Source: Roseburia sp. (GTDB lineage: Bacteria > Bacillota_A > Clostridia > Lachnospirales > Lachnospiraceae). Taken from it: 34,829 nucleotides of DNA. The position numbers and the translations under genes were made by a program. The DNA lies in NCBI GenBank assembly GCA_019411365.1, contig DXQT01000024.1, forward strand, positions 1 through 34,829, in the 5' to 3' direction. Shown here in pieces: positions 22,682-31,128 of this stretch (position 1 is its first letter; each line of letters starts with the position of its first letter). The notes beneath the pieces are model-generated. The model was not told where the DNA came from. It saw nothing but the letters and a program-made list of their open reading frames with translations, and did no database searches.

Positions 22682-24842
22682 TCAAAGCCACCTCACTTTC
22701 CTCAAGTCCAAGTTCTTTCGCGGATAACTGTGATTTTGCAATCTGCCGGTAAACTTCGCATGATTTTAACAGTTCTTCATGTGTACCCTTGCCGACAATT
22801 TTTCCGTCATCGAGCACTAAAATCTGCTCTGCATGTAAAATGGTACTGATACGCTGTGCCACGATGATCACAGTACTGTCTTTTACATTCTCAGCAAGCG
22901 CTTTTCGCAGTGCCGCGTCTGTCTTTAAATCGAGCGCCGAGAAACTGTCATCGAAAATAAAGATTTTCGGATCTTTTGCAATCGCCCTTGCAATCGCAAG
23001 ACGCTGTTTCTGTCCACCGGAAACATTGCTTCCGCCCTGCGCGATTGCACTCTCATACTTGTCATCCTTCGCCTCGATAAACTCTGTTGCCTGTGCAATC
23101 TCTGCCGCTTTCTTAATCTCCTCGTCTGTCGCATCATCTTTTCCAAAACGAAGATTCGAAGCGATCGTTCCGGAGAATAAAACACCTTTCTGTGGAACGA
23201 AACCAATCTCATCACGAAGATCAGACATCGTAATGTTACGGATATCTTTTCCATCGAGTGTAATACTTCCGTCTGTCACATCATATAAACGTGGAATCAG
23301 ATTGACCAGTGTGGATTTACCACAACCGGTACTTCCAATGATTGCGGTGGTCTGTCCCGGTTCCGCTGTAAAATCAATGTCATGAAGCACATCTTCCTCC
23401 GCACCCGGATATTTGAAATTCACATGGGAGAATTTCACAACTCCATTGTGTGTTGTCACTTTTTCCGGCTCTTTTGCGTCATGGATCGAGGATTCTGTCT
23501 GAATGACCTCATCAATACGGTCTGCTGCAACGGCTGCACGAGGAAGCATGATCGACATCATCGTGAGCATTAAGAATGACATAACGATCATCATCGAATA
23601 AGTGATAAACGCTGTCATTGCGCCGACCTGCATCGTTCCTGCATCAATTTTGTGGGCACCCACCCAAACGATACCAACGGAAAGAACATTCATGATCATC
23701 ATCATTCCCGGCATCATAAAAGTCATGACACGGTTGGTAAACAGCATTGTTTTTGTCAGGTCTTTGTTTGCCACATCAAAACGTTCTTCCTCTTTTTTCT
23801 CCCTGCCGAAAGCACGGATGACCGAAAGACCGGTCAGAATCTCTCTGGATACCAGATTGATATTATCCACCAGCTTCTGCATCAACTGGAACTTTGGCAT
23901 GGCAACTGCCATCAGCACCATCACATAACCAAGGATCACAAGGATCGCAAGGACAATGATCCATCCCATTCCGGCTCCGGTCTGCACGACTTTTAACACA
24001 CCGCCAATGCCTAAGATCGGTGCATACGCTACCATACGAAGCAGCATAACCGAAACCATCTGGATCTGCTGGATATCATTCGTGCTTCTTGTAATCAGGG
24101 AAGCTGTGGAAAATTTATCCATCTCCGCATTAGAAAATCCAACAACCTGTTTAAATACTTTCTCTCTTAATGTTCTTCCGATGCCTGCACCGACACGGGA
24201 GGCAAAGAAGCCCACTAAAACCGTCACGATTCCGATCATCAGCGCCATGCCGACCATTTTCAGTCCGGCTGTGACAAGATAACTTTTCTGAATCTTTTCC
24301 ACGTCAATTCCTGCCGCTTTATCGCAGGATACCGCATAGGCTGCGCCCATGGATTTCACAAGGGAACTTCCCATTGTATCAATGGTCTCTTCCATGCTGT
24401 CTCTCATGGAAAGTAAGGTGTCTTTTTCCAGAGTACCGGCATCTGCCCCGGTCGGTTTTGCAACATGCTCTTTTACTGCAGAGTCTTCCATCGCACTCAT
24501 CTGATAATTCATAATGAGCGGAACTGCCAGTGTGTCATCGATCTCGTTTAATTCTGATCTGGATGTCACCTGCAGCCGGTAAATATCACCGTCTTTCTCA
24601 TAGATACTCTCCCAGAGATCTGCCTCCTCATCCGTCATGAATAACTCTGCCGTTTCAAACTCATCCGCAGTCAATGCCTCCGGCACTACATGTTCCACAC
24701 CATAGTTCTGGATACCAACATCAATGATATCCGATGTGTAAGACGGTAGTGACAGATCACACCATGCCTGCACAAAGAGTAACGCAATGATAATCACAAT
24801 TGATTTCCAATATGGAATCATATTTTTAAAAATCTTACTCAT
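22674..24842 (-). CDS. ABC exporter half, degenerate-site subunit
   Basis: A 722-residue half transporter. Walker A (GSTGCGKS, 503-510) and the signature VSGGQ (607-611) are normal, but the Walker B catalytic Glu is Asp632 (IFIFDDSFS) and the switch His is Gln663 (VAQRIS). These are the substitutions seen in the degenerate site of TM287-type exporters. About 145 residues, acidic and largely polar, separate membrane segments 1 and 2 (about 41-186), an extracellular insertion absent from short relatives. The start at 24842 follows AAAGGAAAGGG and overlaps the marR stop by 8 bases; the frame is open to 24899, but that part overlaps marR more deeply. It should work only as a dimer with the downstream half. 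Confidence 0.95.
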   Translation of the reverse strand: MSKIFKNMIPYWKSIVIIIALLFVQAWCDLSLPSYTSDIIDVGIQNYGVEHVVPEALTADEFETAELFMTDEEADLWESIYEKDGDIYRLQVTSRSELNEIDDTLAVPLIMNYQMSAMEDSAVKEHVAKPTGADAGTLEKDTLLSMRDSMEETIDTMGSSLVKSMGAAYAVSCDKAAGIDVEKIQKSYLVTAGLKMVGMALMIGIVTVLVGFFASRVGAGIGRTLREKVFKQVVGFSNAEMDKFSTASLITRSTNDIQQIQMVSVMLLRMVAYAPILGIGGVLKVVQTGAGMGWIIVLAILVILGYVMVLMAVAMPKFQLMQKLVDNINLVSREILTGLSVIRAFGREKKEEERFDVANKDLTKTMLFTNRVMTFMMPGMMMIMNVLSVGIVWVGAHKIDAGTMQVGAMTAFITYSMMIVMSFLMLTMMSIMLPRAAVAADRIDEVIQTESSIHDAKEPEKVTTHNGVVKFSHVNFKYPGAEEDVLHDIDFTAEPGQTTAIIGSTGCGKSTLVNLIPRLYDVTDGSITLDGKDIRNITMSDLRDEIGFVPQKGVLFSGTIASNLRFGKDDATDEEIKKAAEIAQATEFIEAKDDKYESAIAQGGSNVSGGQKQRLAIARAIAKDPKIFIFDDSFSALDLKTDAALRKALAENVKDSTVIIVAQRISTILHAEQILVLDDGKIVGKGTHEELLKSCEVYRQIAKSQLSAKELGLEESEVALNE

Positions 24843-25305
24843 GTTCCCTTTCCTTTCTTCTGCCTTGCCCTTTTCTAGCTTCAATCTCTTTTTCCGCAAT
24901 ATGATAAATGTTATCCAAATAAGAAATCAGGTGTTTCATATCTGCCTCATCCACCTGTGACATCACAGATTTGCCGAAGTCCGCCATGATCTGCCTTGCT
25001 TCCTCTGTCAGACGTTCTCCCTCTGCAGTCAGTTCCACATACGTATTCCGTCTGTCATTTTTATTGATATTCCGCTCCACATATCCGCGCTCTTCTAACC
25101 CTTTTAAAGTTCTGGAAATCGCGGATGGAAGCATTTTCGCTCTGGATGCAAGTTCCGAAATGGTAATCTTTCCATTCTCCCCTTTATCCATAATCGTACA
25201 CATTACGAAAAAATCTGTCCTGTTGATCATCGGAAACATCTCCGCAAATTTCAGCTTGCGGAACTGATTCATCGCGCGGAACAGTTCTTCATATAATTTA
25301 TCCAT
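24835..25305 (-). CDS. MarR-family regulator of the ABC exporter
   Basis: A 156-residue winged-helix regulator. The recognition region reads ITISELASRAKMLPSAISRT then LKGLEERGYVERNINKNDRR and the wing strand NTYVELTAEG. N- and C-terminal helices should form the dimer, and the C-terminal tail is basic (EARKGQGRRKEREHE). It is the first gene of the exporter operon and overlaps the next start by ATGAGTAA. MarR proteins commonly repress the efflux genes beside them and release on binding a small ligand. The inverted repeat at 25324-25364, over the likely promoter, is a candidate operator. Confidence 0.92.
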   Translation of the reverse strand: MDKLYEELFRAMNQFRKLKFAEMFPMINRTDFFVMCTIMDKGENGKITISELASRAKMLPSAISRTLKGLEERGYVERNINKNDRRNTYVELTAEGERLTEEARQIMADFGKSVMSQVDEADMKHLISYLDNIYHIAEKEIEARKGQGRRKEREHE

Positions 25306-25323
25306 AATTCACTCACCACCTGC

Positions 25324-25364
25324 TATTATTTAACATTGTTATATATTGCATGTGTCAAATAATA
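25324..25364 (-). promoter_or_regulatory. Candidate MarR operator and promoter
   Basis: TATTATTT and AAATAATA (25324-25331 with 25357-25364) are perfect complements with 25 bases between. A consensus -35, TTGACA, lies on the minus strand at 25358-25353; the -10 is unclear (an AT-rich TTAAAT is about 19 bases on). The overlap of repeat and -35 fits autorepression. Confidence 0.45.
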
Positions 25365-25402
25365 ACACCGGCAAATATCTATGTCAAGAAATTTGCCGGT
25401 GT
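25365..25402 (-). terminator. Hairpin terminator after aroD
   Basis: A perfect 12-bp stem, ACACCGGCAAAT with ATTTGCCGGTGT (25365-25376 and 25391-25402). It lies 28 bases after the aroD stop. The minus-strand tail is only moderately T-rich (TTATTATTT), so termination may be partial. It directly abuts the marR operator region. Confidence 0.65.
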
Positions 25403-25430
25403 TTCCATTTATTTTCTCTTTTGTTTATAC

Positions 25431-26183
25431 TTATTTAATAATTTTATGCATTTTCTCCAAAATATCAGCCACCTCATGCATCTCCATCTGACCTGGTGCA
25501 CTCGCTTTTTTGTGTGCCGCAAAAGTGACCGCTGCGCCAAAACTCTCGCCGCACAGCCTGCTGATCATCCCCATCTTTCCCATGGACATTGTGATGACCG
25601 GCGTGTCCGGATTCTCTTCCTTAAACTCATTCGTCACAGATAAAAGTTTTAAAACATCCTCCATATTCTGTGGCATAACTGCAAGTTTTACAATATCTGC
25701 ACCTCCTGCACACATCTGTTCTAACAGCATCTTCATAACTTCTCTGTCCGGCGTCTCATAAAAATCATGGTGGGAGGCAATGACTTTCAAGCCCTGTTTA
25801 TGAAGCTTTCTGATTTTTCTTGCCGGATGCTCCTCCTCAAAAAATTCCAGATCAAGCAAATCCACGCATCCTGACTCTGCCGCAAGATCATGAAGGTCGT
25901 TCAGTTCATCCGGTGCGAGTTCTCCCATGCCGCCCTGTTTTTTGGTTCGGAATGTATATAAGAAAATCTTCTCTTTCATGCACTCTGCCGCAGCCGCAAA
26001 CACTTCGCGCACTGCGTTGTAATTCTTATAATCCACGAAAGTATCTATACGCCATTCCACTATATCTGCTTCACTTTTTGCAAGTGTCCGTAATTCGTCT
26101 ATGATCTCTTCTTTATTACTTTCCATAACCGGAACGCATAAAAGTGGTTTTCCTGTTCCAATTGTTTTTCCCTTAATCTCCAT
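25431..26183 (-). CDS. aroD: 3-Dehydroquinate dehydratase, type I
   Basis: Third step of the shikimate pathway, syn-dehydration of 3-dehydroquinate through a Schiff base. The 250-residue TIM barrel shows the active-site His139 (IASHHDF) and the imine-forming Lys166 (ADIVKLAVMP), with DIVEWRID and YTFRTKKQGG early and ITMSMGKMGMISR and GSF-type SFGAAVTFA late. A ribosome site (AAGGAGCAGG) lies upstream. It is divergent from the DAHP synthase gene, which performs the first step of the same pathway. No aroB, aroE or aroK is in view, so the pathway genes are scattered. Confidence 0.95.
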   Translation of the reverse strand: MEIKGKTIGTGKPLLCVPVMESNKEEIIDELRTLAKSEADIVEWRIDTFVDYKNYNAVREVFAAAAECMKEKIFLYTFRTKKQGGMGELAPDELNDLHDLAAESGCVDLLDLEFFEEEHPARKIRKLHKQGLKVIASHHDFYETPDREVMKMLLEQMCAGGADIVKLAVMPQNMEDVLKLLSVTNEFKEENPDTPVITMSMGKMGMISRLCGESFGAAVTFAAHKKASAPGQMEMHEVADILEKMHKIIK

Positions 26184-26350
26184 ATGCCTGTCCTGCTCCT
26201 TTTTTATCCATCCTAAACCGGATTTGCGAAACTCTGCCTGATTTATTGTTCCACGATCATTTCTATTTTAAAACACCAGACTCTAATATTCAATGCATGC
26301 AATATAAATAGTATTCATGGAGGCTATAAAAAATTGGAACATCTGTGAAT

Positions 26351-26379
26351 TTGACAATTTATTCACAATCTATTAGAAT
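26351..26379 (+). promoter_or_regulatory. Strong sigma-A promoter of the DAHP synthase gene
   Basis: TTGACA (26351-26356), a 17-base spacer, TAGAAT (26374-26379). The start would be near 26386, leaving a short leader of about 30 bases with no room for a riboswitch or attenuator. The rest of the 26184-26414 gap holds a 13-base match (26223-26235) to the arm of element 2 and nothing else recognised. Confidence 0.75.
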
Positions 26380-26414
26380 GACTGTTAATATAACCTACTA
26401 AAGGAGAGTTTCAC

Positions 26415-27446
26415 ATGAGTTTCACATTTTTAAACGAATTACCTTCTCCTGCCCAGATCCAAGAAAGATATCCTCTGTCAGAGAAATTGCAGGAGTTAAA
26501 AAAACAGCGTGACGCAGAGATCAGCAATGTGATCAAAGGTCTTGACAACCGTTTTCTTGTCATCATCGGACCTTGTTCTGCAGACAACGAAGATTCTGTA
26601 TGCGATTATGTCAGCCGTCTCACTTCCATCCAGGAAGATGTCAAAGACAAGCTGATCATCATCCCACGTGTGTATACAAATAAACCACGTACCACCGGTG
26701 AAGGCTACAAAGGAATCGCTTCCCAGCCTGACCCTGAAAAAGCACCAGATATGGTGGAAGGTCTGATCGCCATGCGCAAAATGCACATCCGTGCCATTGA
26801 AGAAAGCGGTCTCACCTGTGCAGACGAAATGCTTTACCCGGAAAACTGGGGATATGTAGAAGACCTGCTCTCCTACGTTGCGATCGGTGCACGTTCTGTT
26901 GAAGATCAGCAGCACCGTCTTACCGTCAGCGGTTTTGATGTTGCATCCGGTATGAAAAATCCAACCAGCGGTGACTTTTCCGTTATGTTAAACTCTGTTT
27001 ATGCCGCCCAGCATCCACACCATTTTGTTTACCGTGGCTATGAAGTGGAGACAACTGGAAATCCATTAACCCACGTTGTACTCCGCGGCGCCGTAAGCAA
27101 ACACGGAAACAGCACGCAGAACTATCATTATGAAGATCTGATCCGTCTCTGTGATATGTATGCCAAAATGGATCTTGTAAACCCGGCTGCCATTATTGAT
27201 GCAAACCACTCCAATTCCGGCAAGCAGTTCAAAGAACAGATCCGTATTGTTAAGGAAGTCATGCATAACCGTCAGTTATCGCAAGACATCCATAACATGG
27301 TAAAAGGTGTGATGATTGAGAGTTATATTGAAGAAGGATCTCAGAAGATCCACGATCATATTTATGGAAAATCTATCACAGATCCTTGCCTTGGATGGGA
27401 AGATTCCAAAAAACTGATTTATGATATTGCGGAGATGTGTAAATAA
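26415..27446 (+). CDS. aroF: 3-Deoxy-7-phosphoheptulonate synthase (DAHP synthase), AroG/F/H type
   Basis: Condenses phosphoenolpyruvate and erythrose 4-phosphate, the entry step of aromatic amino acid synthesis. It is the type I alpha class, 343 residues, with family blocks IIGPCSADNEDS, PRVYTNKPRTTGEGYKG, ARSVEDQQHR, SGFDVASGMKNPTSGDFSV, HVVLRGAVSKHGN, IDANHSNSGKQ and VKGVMIESYIEEGSQ. The metal-binding Cys (GPCS), His (ANHSNS) and Glu (IESY) are present. The N-terminal extension is the feedback-binding region in enterobacterial isozymes, but which amino acid inhibits this one cannot be read, so the gene letter is approximate. AAAGGAGAG precedes the start. Confidence 0.95.
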   Translation: MSFTFLNELPSPAQIQERYPLSEKLQELKKQRDAEISNVIKGLDNRFLVIIGPCSADNEDSVCDYVSRLTSIQEDVKDKLIIIPRVYTNKPRTTGEGYKGIASQPDPEKAPDMVEGLIAMRKMHIRAIEESGLTCADEMLYPENWGYVEDLLSYVAIGARSVEDQQHRLTVSGFDVASGMKNPTSGDFSVMLNSVYAAQHPHHFVYRGYEVETTGNPLTHVVLRGAVSKHGNSTQNYHYEDLIRLCDMYAKMDLVNPAAIIDANHSNSGKQFKEQIRIVKEVMHNRQLSQDIHNMVKGVMIESYIEEGSQKIHDHIYGKSITDPCLGWEDSKKLIYDIAEMCK

Positions 27447-27474
27447 AACATCGCTTTTTATTTTGTTCTATAGT

Positions 27475-27517
27475 AAAAAAGTCTGCCGACAGGTACTACC
27501 TGCCAGCAGACTTTTTT
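27475..27517. terminator. Bidirectional terminator between converging genes
   Basis: AAAAAAGTCTGC pairs with GCAGACTTTTTT, with an inner CAGGTA/TACCTG stem (27475-27517). The A and T tracts on both sides let it act for the DAHP synthase gene (+) and the converging membrane-protein gene (-). Confidence 0.9.
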
Positions 27518-27562
27518 CATGCACCATACAGTGCTCATTTTTCATTACAGATCTGATGAAGA

Positions 27563-28615
27563 TTATTCCGCACGGGACATAGCTTCTTCGTAATCTTTTG
27601 TGCCTTTCCAGATCTCATCTTTGTAAGGATTCTTCTTTAACTTCATAGAACGTTTGATGATCGCAGCGAATACAACAACGTTGACTACAATTGAAAGAAC
27701 AGAGATCACACCCTGTGCTGTAGGATCTACTGCTGTTGGATGTGTAGCTGCATCCATGAATCCATCTGCGTAGAGCCTTGGGATAACTGCGAATTTACCC
27801 TGATCCTGGAATAATGGGAATACCTGGGCAAACATACACCATAATGCTAATGTGTTAGCACGGTTCTGAATCCAGCCACCTTTGTTCCAGAATGCTGCAG
27901 CAAATGTAGGTGCAAGTAATAATGCAACACCACAATACCAGGAATGAGTCGGAAGGTTTAAGTAAGTATACTGGAAGTTCCATACATCATAAGCTAAGAT
28001 GAACATCCATGTCATATCCGGCCATAACATATCATCTTTTTTCTTAGATGAGTAGATTCCCCACCAGCCTGTCATACATAAGATATTGATAATACCTGCA
28101 AGACCGTTGAGAACGTTCCACCATCCACCATATAACCATACGCCTTCAGATGATAACCACCAGCTTGTTCCTGTCTCTGCAAGTGCATGTGCACCTCTGA
28201 TTGCAGATTCGAAATCGCTGCATACTGCGATCAAAATGTTGATTGCTACGATGACAAATGGGAAAGCCTTAAACCACTGTGTTTTACCAATACCCCATTT
28301 GTATTTGAGCATCATAAAACCAATACATCCAGCTGTAGCTGCATATAACTTCGCATAGTGGAACCAGCTTGTCATATGTACATATGTATTGTTATTAAGT
28401 GCCCATTCAGCTCCCGCTGCTGCTGAAACGTAAATTGCAATAAAGTAAACTGTCAGAATGATTGGAAGAACAACGAAACATAACATTCCGCCGGCTTTTG
28501 TACGTCTGGCAATTTCATTTGCAAGTACGAGACAGGTAAAAACTAAAATCCAGCCAAGAAACTGCCATGCAGCTCCCTCGCCGTAAACCTGAAACAACAG
28601 TCCATGATTTAACAT
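27563..28615 (-). CDS. Polytopic membrane protein, probably DUF5692 family
   Basis: A 350-residue protein with about nine or ten hydrophobic segments and many Trp residues (for example TSWWLSSEGVWLYGGWWNVL and MLWPDMTWMFILAYDVWNFQ). I associate it with DUF5692, a family without assigned function common in gut Clostridia; this is from memory of the sequence style. The C terminus is a charged cytosolic tail (KKNPYKDEIWKGTKDYEEA). It has a strong promoter (28670-28698), a long leader, an excellent ribosome site (GAGGGAGG) and a bidirectional terminator, so it is a monocistronic and probably well-expressed gene. Transport or sensing are both possible; nothing in the neighbours points to one. Confidence 0.8.
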   Translation of the reverse strand: MLNHGLLFQVYGEGAAWQFLGWILVFTCLVLANEIARRTKAGGMLCFVVLPIILTVYFIAIYVSAAAGAEWALNNNTYVHMTSWFHYAKLYAATAGCIGFMMLKYKWGIGKTQWFKAFPFVIVAINILIAVCSDFESAIRGAHALAETGTSWWLSSEGVWLYGGWWNVLNGLAGIINILCMTGWWGIYSSKKKDDMLWPDMTWMFILAYDVWNFQYTYLNLPTHSWYCGVALLLAPTFAAAFWNKGGWIQNRANTLALWCMFAQVFPLFQDQGKFAVIPRLYADGFMDAATHPTAVDPTAQGVISVLSIVVNVVVFAAIIKRSMKLKKNPYKDEIWKGTKDYEEAMSRAE

Positions 28616-28669
28616 ATTGTTTCCTCCCTCATAAAATTATTATTTCTGGTCATACCAGTGATTGTTATG

Positions 28670-28698
28670 ATTTTAACACTTTTTTTATAAAGTTTCAA
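28670..28698 (-). promoter_or_regulatory. Sigma-A promoter of the DUF5692-like gene
   Basis: Minus strand: TTGAAA (28698-28693), a 17-base spacer, TAAAAT (28675-28670). The leader is about 45 bases. Upstream to 28835 is AT-rich with no other feature seen. Confidence 0.65.
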
Positions 28699-28835
28699 CA
28701 TTATTTACATTTTCATATACTTTTTGACAAAATTGTATATTATTTCCAATTGATTATTTCCCTTTTTTTTGGGATTTCTGGAGAGACTCTTCCAAAATGT
28801 TTTCAAGGATATTCTTATTTTACCTGATTTTGCAT

Positions 28836-28882
28836 CAAAAAAGATGTTCTGTGGTACAACCAGATCCACGAACATCTTTTTC
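28836..28882 (-). terminator. Terminator of the surface-protein cluster
   Basis: AAAGATGTTC-GTGG pairs with CCAC-GAACATCTTT (28836-28882), with A/T tracts on both sides. On the minus strand it ends in T6 and closes the gene run that comes from the right. Confidence 0.8.
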
Positions 28883-28930
28883 CTTATACTATCCATATGT
28901 ACAAGCTTATAGATATCAATCTCTCAAGGG

Positions 28931-29389
28931 TTATTTTTCATCCTCGATCACAAGTTTTCCTGCTGACACTTCCATAAATACACTCTCCGGATCTGCCTTT
29001 TTCATCGCAAGCAGTAATTCCCACAGATTGTGGATCTGATTTGCCAGCACACCGGACGCCTGAACCGCATACGGCAGCAGCATTGGCAGCTGGAACACAC
29101 GGATTCCAAGCGGTGGAAGGAAGATCATGTTGGTCGTATGCACCTTATCTCCGGCAGTTTTGATCATCTCATAGGTGATCATCAGAAAATCCTGTCCCTT
29201 GTATTTACAGTAATAAGAAACATAACATTCATCGATCGTCCAGGATACACCGTCCTCCACTTCGACCGGTTTCTCAGATACTTCATTATTTTCTGTTGTC
29301 TGCACACTGATGTTCCAGTGAATTTTTCCATCCTTCGTATCATTGTACATCTCTGTCAGCATATGACTCAATTCTTCTGGTCTTTTCAT
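28931..29389 (-). CDS. Hypothetical protein downstream of sortase
   Basis: A 152-residue soluble protein without signal peptide that I do not recognise. It has a central part of beta-strand character (VSWTIDECYVSYYCKYKGQD) and a more hydrophobic C-terminal half (FLPPLGIRVFQLPMLLPYAV) that looks like a buried helix or an amphipathic membrane contact. AAGGAG precedes the ATG. It is 27 bases after the sortase stop on the same strand and is closed by a terminator, so it is co-transcribed with the sortase; that is its only functional clue. Confidence 0.7.
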   Translation of the reverse strand: MKRPEELSHMLTEMYNDTKDGKIHWNISVQTTENNEVSEKPVEVEDGVSWTIDECYVSYYCKYKGQDFLMITYEMIKTAGDKVHTTNMIFLPPLGIRVFQLPMLLPYAVQASGVLANQIHNLWELLLAMKKADPESVFMEVSAGKLVIEDEK

Positions 29390-29416
29390 TGTTTTTCTCC
29401 TTATGTTGTTCTTTTT

Positions 29417-30205
29417 CTATTTCTCCAACGCATGTTCCCCGATGCGCACTGCATGCACTACAAAACGTTTTCCCGTGGTAGAACAGGTCGACAGTGTCAT
29501 AATATGATCGTCTTTCGTCACGTTCACTCCTGTATCATCATAGGACTTTTGTTTCATCTTATCAATAAATTTTTGAAAAGTATCATCCGGCGCAAAGCCA
29601 ACCGTGTAAACTTCGTCGGTTTCCGGCACATCATAGTAGGCAAAAATCTGATAACGGTACGCACACTCTGATGTATAGATCGTAAAAAACTGATGATCTT
29701 TATAAAAATCCTCTGTTTTATATTTTTTCAGGCTGCCAAACATGCTTAAGTTTTTCATGTTGTGCCCATATAGGATTGTATGGTAATCCTGAAAATCCGG
29801 TGTGTTCATCCCCTCCATAAAAATACATCCGGCAATCGTCTGATTTCCGTAAATATCCGTGCGAAGATACTTCTCATCATCCCCGGAATATAAAACCGGA
29901 TAACTGAGCTGCTCCAGATTATCAAACCGTATCCAGCCGATAATATCCGCATTGACCTGCTGAAGTTCTTCCAGCTTCACATCCACATCTGTATACCACC
30001 ACGAATCATCCCCCTCTGTCTCCTCCGCCACTTCCGTATTCTCCGCTTTCTCTGAAATATAGTTTTCCTTTAATGCCTCATAGGTGTCGTTGGACTGTTT
30101 GTAATTCAAAAGATCCGGCACCAGCATAATGAGTGCTGCCACGATCAGCGCTGCGCCAAGAAGAAAAAGAAGAACCGTTGACCGGCTGCTTTTATTTTGT
30201 TTCAT
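29417..30205 (-). CDS. srtB: Class B sortase
   Basis: A cysteine transpeptidase that joins secreted proteins to peptidoglycan or to each other. The 262-residue protein has an N-terminal membrane anchor (about 10-30) and an acidic linker. The class B catalytic domain carries His148 (HTILYGHNMKNLSMFG), Cys241 (MTLSTCSTTG) and Arg247 (GKRFVVHAVR). The class B helix insertion before the catalytic Cys is present (DTFQKFIDKMKQKSYDD). It sits between the SipW/TasA-like genes and an unknown gene. A terminator (30276-30315) separates it from the TasA-like gene, so it is made by read-through or from a weak local promoter. None of the secreted proteins in view ends in an obvious sorting signal. Confidence 0.93.
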   Translation of the reverse strand: MKQNKSSRSTVLLFLLGAALIVAALIMLVPDLLNYKQSNDTYEALKENYISEKAENTEVAEETEGDDSWWYTDVDVKLEELQQVNADIIGWIRFDNLEQLSYPVLYSGDDEKYLRTDIYGNQTIAGCIFMEGMNTPDFQDYHTILYGHNMKNLSMFGSLKKYKTEDFYKDHQFFTIYTSECAYRYQIFAYYDVPETDEVYTVGFAPDDTFQKFIDKMKQKSYDDTGVNVTKDDHIMTLSTCSTTGKRFVVHAVRIGEHALEK

Positions 30206-30275
30206 GCCCGTTTCTCTCCCACTTTACTCTGCTGTGCACGTAAAAAACTATCTGCACTGTTTTAGATTGTACCAC

Positions 30276-30315
30276 AAAATGAGCAGACCTCATAGCCCCT
30301 ATGAAAGTCTGCTCA
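30276..30315 (-). terminator. Hairpin between the TasA-like gene and srtB
   Basis: TGAGCAGAC with GTCTGCTCA (30280-30288 and 30307-30315), plus an inner CATAG/CTATG, is followed on the minus strand by TTTTG. It would lower transcription of srtB relative to the more abundant structural protein upstream. Confidence 0.7.
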
Positions 30316-30332
30316 GATGTTTTACCTTTTAT

Positions 30333-30962
30333 TTAGTTGAAAGAAACCTGTGCAAGTGCGTCTGTGTAATTTGCAAAGCCGGCTGCCTGAACTGCACATG
30401 CAGAAACTTTAATATCGGTAAATGTGGTATTCTCTGTCACATTGTTTCCAACCGTTACTTCTTCAAAGATGGTAGAATGAGCGGATTTGGAAATCACATC
30501 TTTTTTTGCATATACTTTGTAGTCAATATTATTTAAGTTCTGTGCTGTTTTATAAGCGTCTGTCACATCTACCCAGTCAGAAGCATATGTGATCGTAAGT
30601 TCCGGGTTTTCATTCACGATTTTCGCAAATACCCATGCGTCCTGTGAATCATCTGCCATGTGTACGGTCGGATCTTTGTATACCACTTCTCCTGCAACCA
30701 GATCCTCGTACTTATTTTCTTTTACCGTCCACTCTCCGGTGCCATCAGCATCCACATACAGATTGCTGTTTTCATCTCTTGCCACTTTGGACTCGGATAA
30801 ACCGCCTGTCAGCGGATCATCATCAAAGTTTACATTGCCGACGGTAAAGGTGTTGGTGACAGTTCCGGTTGTGCTCGTCAGGTAAGCAAATGTGCTGCCT
30901 GCGCCGATTGCACCGATCAGGCTGATCGCTCCAAGCAGTGTGACTAATTTTGTTTTCTTCAT
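30333..30962 (-). CDS. SipW-dependent TasA-like secreted protein
   Basis: The 209-residue protein starts with a signal peptide of the SipW-dependent kind (LVTLLGAISLIGAIGAGSTF then AYLTSTTGTVTNTFTVGNV). This type is cut by ER-type signal peptidase and is found on TasA biofilm fibre proteins and camelysin. The mature part is acidic and beta-rich, with the TasA-like VHMADDSQDAWVFAKIVNEN. It lacks an LPXTG-like motif and a C-terminal membrane segment, so it is probably released or assembled into fibres. A strong ribosome site (AAAGGAG) and a terminator suggest high expression. It lies beyond a 166-base gap from sipW, in which I see no feature other than a weak possible promoter. Confidence 0.88.
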   Translation of the reverse strand: MKKTKLVTLLGAISLIGAIGAGSTFAYLTSTTGTVTNTFTVGNVNFDDDPLTGGLSESKVARDENSNLYVDADGTGEWTVKENKYEDLVAGEVVYKDPTVHMADDSQDAWVFAKIVNENPELTITYASDWVDVTDAYKTAQNLNNIDYKVYAKKDVISKSAHSTIFEEVTVGNNVTENTTFTDIKVSACAVQAAGFANYTDALAQVSFN

Positions 30963-31128
30963 AATTTCTGATCTCCTTTTTCATTTCATGATAATCTATT
31001 TATTCTTATGTACTTTCCATTCTGCAACTTGCGATTCCTGCCCTATCAGAAACCGTTTTGTTACGATACTGTTTTATCACTCAATGGTCACACGGCGGTC
31101 ATATATCAGAAATTTCAGCAACTGTTCT

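Noticed and set aside
22789..23385. A 198-codon plus-strand frame inside the ABC exporter gene.
   Set aside because: It is antisense to the conserved ATPase domain and has no ribosome site or recognisable product.
26319..26378. A 19-codon frame with Trp, Phe and Tyr codons upstream of DAHP synthase, resembling an attenuator leader peptide.
   Set aside because: It has no ribosome site, and it overlaps the strong promoter (26351-26379), so it would not be on the transcript.
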